A stretch of DNA of 64,000 nucleotides from Bacteroides uniformis. Lineage in GTDB: Bacteria; Bacteroidota; Bacteroidia; Bacteroidales; Bacteroidaceae. The notes beneath the pieces are model-generated. The model was given only the letters and a program-made list of their open reading frames with translations. It was not told where the DNA came from and did no database searches. Where the stretch lies: positions 1,439,501-1,503,500 of the forward strand of contig NZ_CP102263.1 of NCBI RefSeq assembly GCF_025147485.1, read 5' to 3'. The position numbers and the translations under genes are program-made. This document shows positions 7,848-15,930 of the stretch, piece after piece. The first letter of the stretch is position 1, and every line of letters begins with the position of its first letter.

Positions 7848-10800
7848 ATGATGCAATTCAGTAAATGGAAAATAGGAGCGGTAGCGCTCGTTTGCATGTT
7901 GCTGCCGGGCAGTGTACACGCACAAATCGTGAAGAATGAGCGCTTGCTTTCTTTTGAGGAGAAGCAGGTTCCGGCGTTTGTCACTACGGCAGCCGGTTCG
8001 CAGTTGGGCATTAGCGACGAACATTATAGGGACGGCGACCACAGTTTGAGCTGGACTTTCGAGCCGGGTGCCGCACTGTCTATCAAAAAAGACTTGAAAT
8101 TTGAGAAGAAAGACCCGACGGGGAAAGACACCTATCTTTCGGCTTTCATCGTATGGGTGTACAATGAGCAGGCCCAGGACAAGCAGATTCTGTTTGAGTT
8201 CCTGAAGGATGGCAAGGTATGCACCTCTTTTCCTTTTGGCATCAACTTTACCGGTTGGCGCGGAGCATGGGTATGTTATGAACGCGATATGCAAGGTACC
8301 CCGGAAGAAGGGATGGACGAAATCCGAATTGTAGCCCCCGACGTGAAGGGGAAACTCTTTTTCGACCATCTGATTACTGCCAGCAAGGTGGATGCCCGCC
8401 AGCAGACTGCCGACTTGCAGGTACCGTTTGTAAATAAGGGAACCACCAACCACTGGCTGGTTATCTACGAACACTCCTTGTGGAAACCGGACATCCCTCT
8501 GACAGACGTGACCGAGGCGCAGAAGCAGGATATACGGATTATGGAGAAGCGTTTCCGCGGCATGCTCTACACACCTTCCGCGCTTTCGGACAAGGAGATG
8601 CAGTCCATCCGTGAGAAGTATGATTTTTATCGGATTACCTACAAGAACGGCAAGGTAGCAGGACGTCCTATCTATTTCGTACGTCACTCCGAGGCATACG
8701 AACGTATGGTACCCGATTGGGACAAAGATATGTTCTCCAGACTGGGGATAGAGATAAGCGACTATTTCAACCTGATGAAACGCGTCGCCATCGCCTACAA
8801 CAATGCGGAAGATGCGGCGCTGAAACACGAGTTGAAGCAGAAATTCATCGCCATGTACGATAACGCCACCGACCAGGGTATTGCCTACGGCAGTTGCTGG
8901 GGGAATATCCACCATTACGGATATAGTATGCGCGGTCTGTTTGTGGCTTATTTCTTGATGAAGGACGTGTTGCGTGAGGTAGGTAAGCTGGAAGAGGCGG
9001 TACGTACGCTCAACTGGTATGCCATCACCAATGAGGTATATCCCGAACCTGCCGTCAACGGTATTGATATAGATACGTTCAACACCAAGTTGCAAGGCCG
9101 CATAGCCAGCATTCTGATTATGGAGGATACACCGGAGAAACTGCAATACCTGCGTTCCTTCTCCCGTTGGCTGGACAAAGGCTGTCTTCCTGCGCCGGGA
9201 TTGGCCGGTTCTTTCAAGCCGGACGGTGCCTGCTTCCATCATTGCAACAATTATCCTGCTTATGCAGTGGGCGGTCTGGACGGTGCCACTAATATGATTT
9301 ACTTGCTGAGTGGTACCGAGTTCCGCCTGTCCGAGCAGGCACACGAGACGGTGAAGAAAGTGCTTCTCACCATGCGTTTCTATTGCAACCTGAAGCAATG
9401 GTCTCTCTCCATGTCCGGACGCCATCCCAACGGGGGAGGAAGTCTGATACCTATCCAATATGCCACGATGGCCATTGCCGGTACGCCGGATGGCAAGCAG
9501 AAGTATGACCCCGAAATGGCCGCTGCCTATTTGCGCCTGGTTGCCTATACAGAAGCTCCGGACAAGAATGCGCCCGACTATCTGCCGAAGGCTTCCACTC
9601 GCCACGAATTGGAGATGAAGAAGTTGCTTGAAGCCCAAGGCTTCCGTCCGGAACCCGACCCGCAAGGCAATCTGGCTTTGGGTTACGGTTGTGTATCCGT
9701 ACAGCGTCGCAGCAACTGGGCTGCCGTAGTACGCGGACATTCCCGTTACCTCTGGGCTGCCGAGCACTATCTCCCCGCCAATTTCTATGGCCGTTATCTG
9801 GCACATGGCAGCATGCAGATTCTTACCGGAAAAACCGATGAAATGGTTACTTTTGCCACCAGTGGCTGGCAGGAGGCCGGTTTCGACTGGAATCGTATTC
9901 CGGGTGTCACGAGCATTCATTTGCCTTTCGACCAGCTGCGTGCCCGGGTATTGAATGTCGATACCTTCTCCGGCATGGAGGAGATGCTCTATTCCGACGA
10001 AGCTTTTGCCGGCGGTTTGTCCCAAGCACATCTGAACGGTAACTTCGGTATGGTGCTGCATGAACATGATAAGTATAACGGTTCTCACCGTGCCCGCAAG
10101 TCGTTCCATTTCTTCGACGGCACCATTGTATGCCTCGGTACGGACATCGAAAACCTAAATACCGAATATCCAACGGAAACCACCGTGTTCCAGCTTGCCG
10201 CCACCACTCCCGAAACCCGCCGGTACTGGGAGTCCTGTCAGAGTGACGGGCAGACTTATATAGATCCCAACGGCGTAGGTTATTACATTTCCAAAGCCTC
10301 CCGCCCTGATGCCCGCTACGAGAAGAACTTCCCGCAAGTGACCGTGGGCGAGCGTAGCACCAAGCCCACTTCCGGCGACTGGGTGTCCTTGACATTACAG
10401 CATGGCAAAGCCCCGAAAGGCGCTTCCTACGAATATGCCGTGCTACCCCACACGGATGCCGCCGCTTTGGAGGCATTCGCCAAGAAACCCACTTACAAGA
10501 TTCTCCAACAAGACCGCAACGCCCACATTGTGCGTTCTCCGGCAGACGGTCTTACTTCTTACGTCTTGTTTGAGACTCCGCAAGCTCTGCCCGACGGCGG
10601 ATTGTTGCAGAAAGCCGATACATCGTGCCTTGTCATGATACGCGAATATAAGGACAAGCTTCTGCTGACTGTTTCCCAGCCCGACTTGGCCTTGTATCGT
10701 GGTCCGAGTGACGAGGCTTTCGATAAAGACGGAAAACGTATTGAGCGCAGTATCTATTCACGCCCGTGGACTGACAATGAGAGTCAGGAGATTCCCGTAA

Positions 10801-10934
10801 CCGTTACTTTGAAGGGACAGTGGAAGGTTGCCGAGACGCCCTATTGCAAGGTGTTGTCGGCAGACAAGAATCAGACTGTGCTGCGCTTTACTTGCCGGGA
10901 TGCTGCAAGCTTAGAGGTAGAGCTAAAGAGGTAG
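7848..10934 (+). CDS. Chondroitin sulfate ABC lyase-type PL8 enzyme
   Basis: This periplasmic or surface lyase cleaves chondroitin/dermatan sulfate (possibly hyaluronan) by beta-elimination, giving products with a 4,5-unsaturated uronate. The 1028-residue protein has a signal peptide (residues 1-25), an N-terminal jelly-roll domain (about 30-180), an alpha/alpha toroid and a super-sandwich C-terminal half. His465, Tyr472 ([10 protein letters not shown]), Arg525 ([10 protein letters not shown]) and Glu639 (RYLWAAEH) have mutual spacings of 7, 60 and 174. As I recall, these are the spacings of the catalytic residues His454/Tyr461/Arg514/Glu628 of the B. thetaiotaomicron enzyme BT3324. Length is also close (about 1014 there). 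It lies 6 nt after the DUF6250 gene and is followed by a palindromic array that may end transcription. Confidence 0.93.
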   Translation: MMQFSKWKIGAVALVCMLLPGSVHAQIVKNERLLSFEEKQVPAFVTTAAGSQLGISDEHYRDGDHSLSWTFEPGAALSIKKDLKFEKKDPTGKDTYLSAFIVWVYNEQAQDKQILFEFLKDGKVCTSFPFGINFTGWRGAWVCYERDMQGTPEEGMDEIRIVAPDVKGKLFFDHLITASKVDARQQTADLQVPFVNKGTTNHWLVIYEHSLWKPDIPLTDVTEAQKQDIRIMEKRFRGMLYTPSALSDKEMQSIREKYDFYRITYKNGKVAGRPIYFVRHSEAYERMVPDWDKDMFSRLGIEISDYFNLMKRVAIAYNNAEDAALKHELKQKFIAMYDNATDQGIAYGSCWGNIHHYGYSMRGLFVAYFLMKDVLREVGKLEEAVRTLNWYAITNEVYPEPAVNGIDIDTFNTKLQGRIASILIMEDTPEKLQYLRSFSRWLDKGCLPAPGLAGSFKPDGACFHHCNNYPAYAVGGLDGATNMIYLLSGTEFRLSEQAHETVKKVLLTMRFYCNLKQWSLSMSGRHPNGGGSLIPIQYATMAIAGTPDGKQKYDPEMAAAYLRLVAYTEAPDKNAPDYLPKASTRHELEMKKLLEAQGFRPEPDPQGNLALGYGCVSVQRRSNWAAVVRGHSRYLWAAEHYLPANFYGRYLAHGSMQILTGKTDEMVTFATSGWQEAGFDWNRIPGVTSIHLPFDQLRARVLNVDTFSGMEEMLYSDEAFAGGLSQAHLNGNFGMVLHEHDKYNGSHRARKSFHFFDGTIVCLGTDIENLNTEYPTETTVFQLAATTPETRRYWESCQSDGQTYIDPNGVGYYISKASRPDARYEKNFPQVTVGERSTKPTSGDWVSLTLQHGKAPKGASYEYAVLPHTDAAALEAFAKKPTYKILQQDRNAHIVRSPADGLTSYVLFETPQALPDGGLLQKADTSCLVMIREYKDKLLLTVSQPDLALYRGPSDEAFDKDGKRIERSIYSRPWTDNESQEIPVTVTLKGQWKVAETPYCKVLSADKNQTVLRFTCRDAASLEVELKR

Positions 10935-10956
10935 GGAGAGTATAGGTTAGACATTG

Positions 10957-11092
10957 ATACTGAATACCCACAACACCCGGATGTTTTACCCCATAACATC
11001 CGGGTGTTGTGCTATAAAACATGGGGATGTTTTGGGGTAATACATCCCCATGTTTTGGGTGAATACATCCGGGTGTTGTGGGTATTCGGTAT
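10957..11092. repeat. Array of five palindrome-framed units at exactly 23-nt spacing, enclosed by 28-nt inverted repeats
   Basis: Five 14-nt units of the form (A/T)ACA-N6-TGTT start at 10972, 10995, 11018, 11041 and 11064, exactly 23 nt apart. Their N6 cores are CCCGGA, TCCGGG, TGGGGA, TCCCCA and TCCGGG, so units pair with one another: 1 with 2 or 5, and 3 with 4. The outer arms 10957-10984 and 11065-11092 are complementary at 27 of 28 positions. The element fills the gap between two convergent genes (PL8 lyase and dus) and could work as a bidirectional terminator with competing stems. Confidence 0.85.
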
Positions 11093-11142
11093 AGGAGTCT
11101 TAGCCTTTCTCTCCTATAGAGAAAGATACTGGAAACGGTTGT

Positions 11143-12093
11143 TTAATATGTTCCGAGCAGATTGCTTACTGCTGACTGATAGTTTGCCAGTTTGCTGGTC
11201 TTATGAATGGTCTTTCTCGCTTTGCGGTCTCCGTCCGGCAATAGGTACTCCCAGAAACTTTTCATTTTCATTAATAGCTGTGCCTCACCGCCTTGCAGTA
11301 GCTCTTGATAGGCGTTGAAGACCTCGGTGTGTAGTTGTCCCACTTTTTTCGCCATTTCATCGGAAGAAATCGGGGTTCCTTGCTTGTATTCCAGCGCCAG
11401 GGCAGGATTGGCGAGTAGCCCGCGGCCGATGACGATACCTGCCAATCGGGGGAACCGTGTGGTGATAGAACGGATATCATTCGCGGTATGCAGGTCTCCG
11501 TTGTAGAACAGAGGGTGGGTGCACTCTTTGTAGAAAGCTTCAAATCCCTCCAGGTCTACCTCTCCTTTGTATTGCTGCTTGCCCAGACGCGGGTGCAGGA
11601 TGATGTGTGCGAGGGGGAGTTCGTTGAACAGCGGTAGCAGGGCAAGACACTCCTCTGCCTGCTCCCAGCCCAGACGCAGCTTCACGGAGAAACGGATGTC
11701 GGGATGTCGGTCGATGGCTTCGGAGAGCAGCGCCTTCACTTCTTCGGGATAGGGCAGCATGCCGCAGCCATTGTGGCGCCGGGCCAGCATCGGAAAAGGA
11801 CAACCCAGATTGATGTCCGCTTCCTGGTATCCTTTTTCGATGAAAAGGGACATTATGTGCTCCAGCTTGTCCGCATCCGGAGCAATGAGCTGGGGGATGA
11901 GGTGCAGGTCCGGGTTGTTGTCCGGCTCAATGTCACGGGCATCTTTCCGCCGGATTTCTCCGTGCTCCATGCGTACGAAAGGAGAGTAATAGGTCTCTAT
12001 GCCGCCGAATATGCGTGCATGCGCCCGCCGGTAGACGGCATCGGTGTAGCCTTGCAGCGGGGCGAAGTGGATGGGTAATATGTTCTCGTTCAT
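11143..12093 (-). CDS. dus: tRNA-dihydrouridine synthase
   Basis: This FMN enzyme reduces uridine to dihydrouridine in the D-loop of tRNA. The 316-residue product begins MNENILPIHFAPLQGYTDAV. It has the FMN-binding FAPLQGYTD block (10-18), the catalytic cysteine block NLGCPFP with the following HNGCGML, and GRGLLANP near the C-terminus, all typical of the Dus barrel. The reading frame stays open for 78 codons upstream, but that extension would run through the promoter and into the neighbouring gene and has no Dus similarity, so I set the start at 12093. A perfect -7 box ends only 5 nt before this ATG, suggesting a leaderless transcript. The gene sits inside the glycosaminoglycan locus but is probably unrelated to it. 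Confidence 0.93.
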   Translation of the reverse strand: MNENILPIHFAPLQGYTDAVYRRAHARIFGGIETYYSPFVRMEHGEIRRKDARDIEPDNNPDLHLIPQLIAPDADKLEHIMSLFIEKGYQEADINLGCPFPMLARRHNGCGMLPYPEEVKALLSEAIDRHPDIRFSVKLRLGWEQAEECLALLPLFNELPLAHIILHPRLGKQQYKGEVDLEGFEAFYKECTHPLFYNGDLHTANDIRSITTRFPRLAGIVIGRGLLANPALALEYKQGTPISSDEMAKKVGQLHTEVFNAYQELLQGGEAQLLMKMKSFWEYLLPDGDRKARKTIHKTSKLANYQSAVSNLLGTY

Positions 12094-12098
12094 GGCTG

Positions 12099-12106
12099 CA
12101 AAGATA
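12099..12106 (-). promoter_or_regulatory. Promoter -7 box immediately upstream of dus
   Basis: On the minus strand TATCTTTG, followed by CAGCC, is a perfect consensus box with the same downstream CAGC context seen at several promoters here. Only 5 nt separate it from the dus ATG at 12093, so the predicted start site falls at or beside the start codon. It lies in the 20-nt gap between the glycosidase stop and dus. Confidence 0.65.
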
Positions 12107-12113
12107 CACATTT

Positions 12114-13247
12114 TTACTTCCGATCTTTGATGGGAATCACCATATTCCAAGAACGGGATGCATTTTCGAATCCTCCGGGCCCGTCCATCGTGGCAAAGAA
12201 GATGTAGGCAGGCTTTCCGTCCTCGAAGAGGATGAAGGGGCGTTCCAGTTGTCCTTGCTTCTCCACGCTGCCGTCTTCCCACTCCACAGTGAGCGAGTAG
12301 GCTTTCGGGTCTTTGTCCACCGTCCATTGGATGCCGTCTTTGGAATGTGCCATGACGCCTCCGCCCCGTTCGCCAGTAAACTTGGCTACATGGTCTTTGA
12401 AGATGGCATGATAACCGTTTGCATCTTTCCAGAGGAAAGGGTCTTCCGCTTCGCCCTGACCGTCTACTTCAAAGATGGGACAGTCATTGTTCAGCACTCG
12501 ATAAGGGCCTTCTATGGTAGGAGCATAAGCCATTCCGAGGCTCATGGCCGAGTGCAGGTAACCGTTCGTGTAATGTCGCCCCTTGAATATCATCATCACC
12601 GAACCGTCTTCTTGAATGATAGGCGAGGGATTTGAGGTCAGAAAACTGTAGAAAGTATTGGGCTTGGTCTTCAAGATGGGCTCGTCCAAGCGTTTCCACG
12701 GACCGTAGGGCGAGTCGGCAACGGCCAGTCCCACGCGTTTGTTGGCGCGGGCAACGGTACACCAGGGGCTTTTCAGGGTGAGTTGTTCGTAAGTAGGGTC
12801 GGCAAAGGGGTGGGTGGAACCCATATAGATAAGGTAGTATTTCCCGTTCTGCCTCAAAATGCGTGGATTGTGTGTGGAGCGTCCGTCCCAGTATTGCGCA
12901 CCACGGGCAGGGAGGGCCACTTCGCTGAACCGATAAGGTCCCTGCGGTATCTCGGATACGGCATGTACAATCTCCGAGGCTACCATCCATCCCGGATGGA
13001 ACGGCAAGCTTTTGGGAAAGCGGGAAACGAACATATGGTACTTGCCGTCATCTCCTTTCACTACCGAACTTCCCCAGGCCCAATAGCCTTCGCACTCGAA
13101 AGCTGGTGTACGTGGAGCTTTGTCCAAGTGATGAAACAGTGGGTTTTCCGACTTCTGTTTCAGTTCTACCAGATTGTCCAGCTTCTGGGCAGAAGACGTT
13201 ATAGCTATGAAAGCGGCAAAGAGAAAAAGCAGATGATGTCTTTTCAT
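12114..13247 (-). CDS. Secreted five-bladed beta-propeller glycosidase-like protein (GH43/GH32 superfamily type)
   Basis: The 377-residue product has a signal peptide (MKRHHLLFLFAAFIAITSSA) and repeated beta-propeller strands with Asp/Glu-bearing turns: YWAWGSSVVKGDDGKYHMF near residues 55-73, WDGRSTHNPRI near 121, NPSPIIQEDGSVMMIFKG near 216 and GEAEDPFLWKDANGYHAIFKD near 267. These resemble the five-bladed propeller glycosidases. I cannot name the CAZy family or substrate. The frame extends upstream by 56 codons, but the start at 13247 gives a clean signal peptide and lies downstream of a good promoter box, so I prefer it. It is divergent from the second lyase gene, with a palindromic site between the two promoters, which points to co-regulation within the locus. 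Confidence 0.72.
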   Translation of the reverse strand: MKRHHLLFLFAAFIAITSSAQKLDNLVELKQKSENPLFHHLDKAPRTPAFECEGYWAWGSSVVKGDDGKYHMFVSRFPKSLPFHPGWMVASEIVHAVSEIPQGPYRFSEVALPARGAQYWDGRSTHNPRILRQNGKYYLIYMGSTHPFADPTYEQLTLKSPWCTVARANKRVGLAVADSPYGPWKRLDEPILKTKPNTFYSFLTSNPSPIIQEDGSVMMIFKGRHYTNGYLHSAMSLGMAYAPTIEGPYRVLNNDCPIFEVDGQGEAEDPFLWKDANGYHAIFKDHVAKFTGERGGGVMAHSKDGIQWTVDKDPKAYSLTVEWEDGSVEKQGQLERPFILFEDGKPAYIFFATMDGPGGFENASRSWNMVIPIKDRK

Positions 13248-13281
13248 GGGGAGTGTTGTTAATAAGGTTATTATGATGAAA

Positions 13282-13289
13282 CAAAGATA
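13282..13289 (-). promoter_or_regulatory. Promoter -7 box for the propeller glycosidase gene
   Basis: On the minus strand TATCTTTG is a perfect consensus box, 34 nt before the ATG at 13247. This supports the shorter signal-peptide start over the longer open frame. Confidence 0.65.
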
Positions 13290-13328
13290 GCCAATCTTTT
13301 TATGCCTGTTGCCGCACTCAGCCAGTTC

Positions 13329-13356
13329 CGTACGAAAACTGCATCTGTTTTGTATG
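13329..13356. promoter_or_regulatory. Candidate sensor-regulator site shared by divergent promoters
   Basis: An imperfect inverted repeat, CGTACGAAAAC (13329-13339) and GTTTTGTATG (13347-13356), lies between the two divergent -7 boxes, 40 nt from one and 32 nt from the other. The half-site with its flank, TTCCGTACGAAAACTGC, resembles TTCGTACAAAACTTGC in the palindrome upstream of susC. Binding by the hybrid sensor is inference. Confidence 0.5.
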
Positions 13357-13387
13357 ATTGCCGTCATTTCTTCCCTCTGCCTTTCAT

Positions 13388-13395
13388 TATATTTG
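13388..13395 (+). promoter_or_regulatory. Promoter -7 box for the second lyase gene
   Basis: TATATTTG matches TAnnTTTG and ends 46 nt before the ATG at 13442. The palindromic site 13329-13356 lies about 30 nt further upstream, at a normal activator position. Confidence 0.6.
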
Positions 13396-13441
13396 CTGAA
13401 AATATAATCGGACATTATACAATAACCAATACGATTCTAAT

Positions 13442-15922
13442 ATGCAGAGAAACCTTATTCTGACCATTCTCGGCCTTTGCTTGGCCGCAACCGCTTTTCC
13501 GCAGGAGAAGGAAACGCAGTTTGCTTTCAATAATTATCACCGTTACTACAACGAAGCCCGGCAGCGGGGGGATGCAGAGAAGGAGAAGTCCATCAAGGCT
13601 TTCCGCGCTTCCTTTGCGCAGCATCCTTACCGTTATCATTCCCTGGACACCCGGTTGAGTGCGCAGGAGTGTCTGGCACAACTCACTGCCGACGGTATCT
13701 TTTCTGGTTTAAGGGAGCAGGAAGAGCAATTCCGCAAAGAGAATGCCTTTCAGAAGCCTTACTCCAACCCGCAGGCCGAAATAGGCTTGTTCGTGGCGGA
13801 TGCCTTCAACCGTATCTGGAAAGTAGCGGATGCCTATCGTAAAGGTGAACTGACAGAAGAGCAGGCCTTGTCCGGTAAAGTGCTGAAGGCAATCTTGCAT
13901 TACGGCGGTATCGAGGCAGGACGCCCCAATGACGGTCCCCGTTTCCATGCATCTTGCTTTGCCATACCTACGGCAGCGGTCAATACTTATTTCTGCTATC
14001 TGAAACAGATGGACGATGCTGAAGGTGGGAAAGGCGGCACATTGCTGCAAGAGGCGTGCGATATGTTGAAAACCATTGCCTTACAAGCTTGGACCCAACC
14101 TCTCCGCCACGACGAAACCGATGAGAATGTAGTTTCCATTTCCCGTTTCCGCAACCATGTGTGGTGGGTGGGCGGCAATGCATTGGCCTATCGTTCCCTA
14201 TTGCCCGTGGCCGCCATGTACCGTTCCATTCCTATGATAGACTTGCTGGCGGAAGTTTGCCAGCGCGGTATCAGTATGACCTCCCAAACTACGTATTCCG
14301 ATGCTTTCTGGACTGAGGGATTCACTGCCGACGGGGCAGGTTGGGGACATGGAAAGCAATGCCTGATTTGGGGCTATCCCATTGACGGGACTTCCAATGC
14401 ACTTAAAATGCTGAATATGCTGAAAGGCTCTCCCTGGGCCAAGAATCTGGGCCGGGATAATGTGCAGGCACTTCTTAATTTCCTGCGTGGTGGTGCCTGG
14501 TATTATTATAAGGGATATCGCCTTCCTTGCCTGGACCGTGGCTCGTATGTATATAATCCCACAGAGCTTTCCATCCCTTATGCCGGAATGCTGGATAACC
14601 TTATCGGCAACTGGATGGACTCTTTCACCCCCGAAGAGCAGCGGGAACTGTTGCAATTGCAGCAAGAGGTGAAGAAGAATCGCATCACGATGGAGACGTA
14701 TGCTCCGGGCGTCTATTCCGGTACCCGTTGGTTCTTCAACAACGACGACTTGATAAAGAAGACTCCCGACTATCATATCACGATTAATATGGCCTCTGTC
14801 CGCTGTGACGGACTGGAGAGTGCAGCCAGCTTTGCTGATGCCTACAATTTCTATCCGACGGATGGAATGACGTTGTTCCAGCGCAGCGGCGATGAGTATT
14901 TCCGGATTATGGGCGGTTGGGATGTCACCGCTTCCCCAGGTGTGACTGCACGCGAAGGCATGGACAAACTGGTTCCCGTAGAGAATTGGCGTGGTTATTG
15001 CAGCAGGAGTAATTTTGCTGCCGGTGCTACGGATGGCGGGAGTAATGCCGTTGCAGGATATATCTTCGAAAAGATGAACGCTTCTGCGAAAGAGGGTGTG
15101 AACGACAAGGGGAACAGTGAGGGTTTGAACGAGGTTCTTTATGGCTTCAAGGCATATAAGTCTTATTTCATTCTGGGAGATTACATGGTAGCTTTGGGTG
15201 CGGGCGTAACCAATAAGCGTCTTGAACTGGATGGGGAGATTCGCACCACTATCGACCAGACGGCTTGGACGGATGAAGTTTTCTCGATGAAAAGGGAAAA
15301 AATGGAGCTTGTCGCTTCCGGCACTCACTCGCTTTTGTCGGCAGATGGTACTCCCCTCTGGCTGGTGCAGAAAGGTAAGTTTGCCTATCGGATACTTCCT
15401 GAGTATACCCGTGAAGCATTTGTTACTTGCGAGACTCGTCCCACAGATTGGGTGAAGCGGAACAAGGTGAATGAAAAGAAACAAGGCTTGCCCTCAGAAG
15501 TCAGAATCCTCCGTCTGTGGGCAAATCATGGACAGCGTCCGGTTGATGATACCTATGGCTATGTGGTTTATGCAGGCCGGCAGATACCATCGGATGAACT
15601 GCCGTTCCGGGTATTGCAGAACGATACCCTGGTGCAGGCGGTCTGCTCTATGGATGGAAAGGTGGTGGAAGCTGTCTTGTATCCCGGCAATAAAGGTTTG
15701 CAGGCAGAAGGTTTGTCTCTTTCCGCTTCTGCCCCATGTGCGGTGCTGATAAGGGAAGAAGCAGGGGAGATTGTGGTTTCTGTCACCGATGCTTGCATGA
15801 ATGCGGCTCTGAAAGGGATTCGGATTGTTCTCAATGGAAGGGAAATCAAAGTACCTATGCCGCAGGGGATGCTTTGTGGAAAACCGGCGGTAATACGTGT
15901 GGATAGAATGACAAATCAATGA
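13442..15922 (+). CDS. PL8-superfamily (super-sandwich) polysaccharide lyase, possibly PL29-like
   Basis: The 826-residue protein has a signal peptide (residues 1-20). An alpha-toroid half carries HVWWVGGNALAYR near residue 240 and FTADGAGWGHGKQC near 296-309. A beta-sandwich half carries NWRGYCSRSNFAAGATDGG near 518-536 and an LWLVQKG / CAVLIREE-type C-terminal domain. This architecture is that of the PL8 superfamily of glycosaminoglycan lyases, but the canonical PL8 catalytic tetrad cannot be placed by eye. In B. thetaiotaomicron the chondroitin locus encodes a PL8 and a PL29 lyase; by position this could be the PL29 counterpart (inference). It is followed 8 nt later by the GH2 gene, forming a two-gene operon. 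Confidence 0.75.
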   Translation: MQRNLILTILGLCLAATAFPQEKETQFAFNNYHRYYNEARQRGDAEKEKSIKAFRASFAQHPYRYHSLDTRLSAQECLAQLTADGIFSGLREQEEQFRKENAFQKPYSNPQAEIGLFVADAFNRIWKVADAYRKGELTEEQALSGKVLKAILHYGGIEAGRPNDGPRFHASCFAIPTAAVNTYFCYLKQMDDAEGGKGGTLLQEACDMLKTIALQAWTQPLRHDETDENVVSISRFRNHVWWVGGNALAYRSLLPVAAMYRSIPMIDLLAEVCQRGISMTSQTTYSDAFWTEGFTADGAGWGHGKQCLIWGYPIDGTSNALKMLNMLKGSPWAKNLGRDNVQALLNFLRGGAWYYYKGYRLPCLDRGSYVYNPTELSIPYAGMLDNLIGNWMDSFTPEEQRELLQLQQEVKKNRITMETYAPGVYSGTRWFFNNDDLIKKTPDYHITINMASVRCDGLESAASFADAYNFYPTDGMTLFQRSGDEYFRIMGGWDVTASPGVTAREGMDKLVPVENWRGYCSRSNFAAGATDGGSNAVAGYIFEKMNASAKEGVNDKGNSEGLNEVLYGFKAYKSYFILGDYMVALGAGVTNKRLELDGEIRTTIDQTAWTDEVFSMKREKMELVASGTHSLLSADGTPLWLVQKGKFAYRILPEYTREAFVTCETRPTDWVKRNKVNEKKQGLPSEVRILRLWANHGQRPVDDTYGYVVYAGRQIPSDELPFRVLQNDTLVQAVCSMDGKVVEAVLYPGNKGLQAEGLSLSASAPCAVLIREEAGEIVVSVTDACMNAALKGIRIVLNGREIKVPMPQGMLCGKPAVIRVDRMTNQ

Positions 15923-15930
15923 TATAGATT

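Noticed and set aside
7773..10109. A 778-codon minus-strand open frame opposite the PL8 lyase
   Set aside because: It is a shadow of the strongly supported plus-strand lyase, with no recognisable domain or start signal; it arises from codon usage of the real gene.
12094..12327. N-terminal extension of dus by 78 codons
   Set aside because: It would cover the dus promoter and the 3' end of the upstream glycosidase gene, and its sequence has no Dus similarity.
13248..13415. N-terminal extension of the propeller glycosidase
   Set aside because: The extension lies across the promoter box and precedes a clean signal peptide, which should be at the N-terminus.
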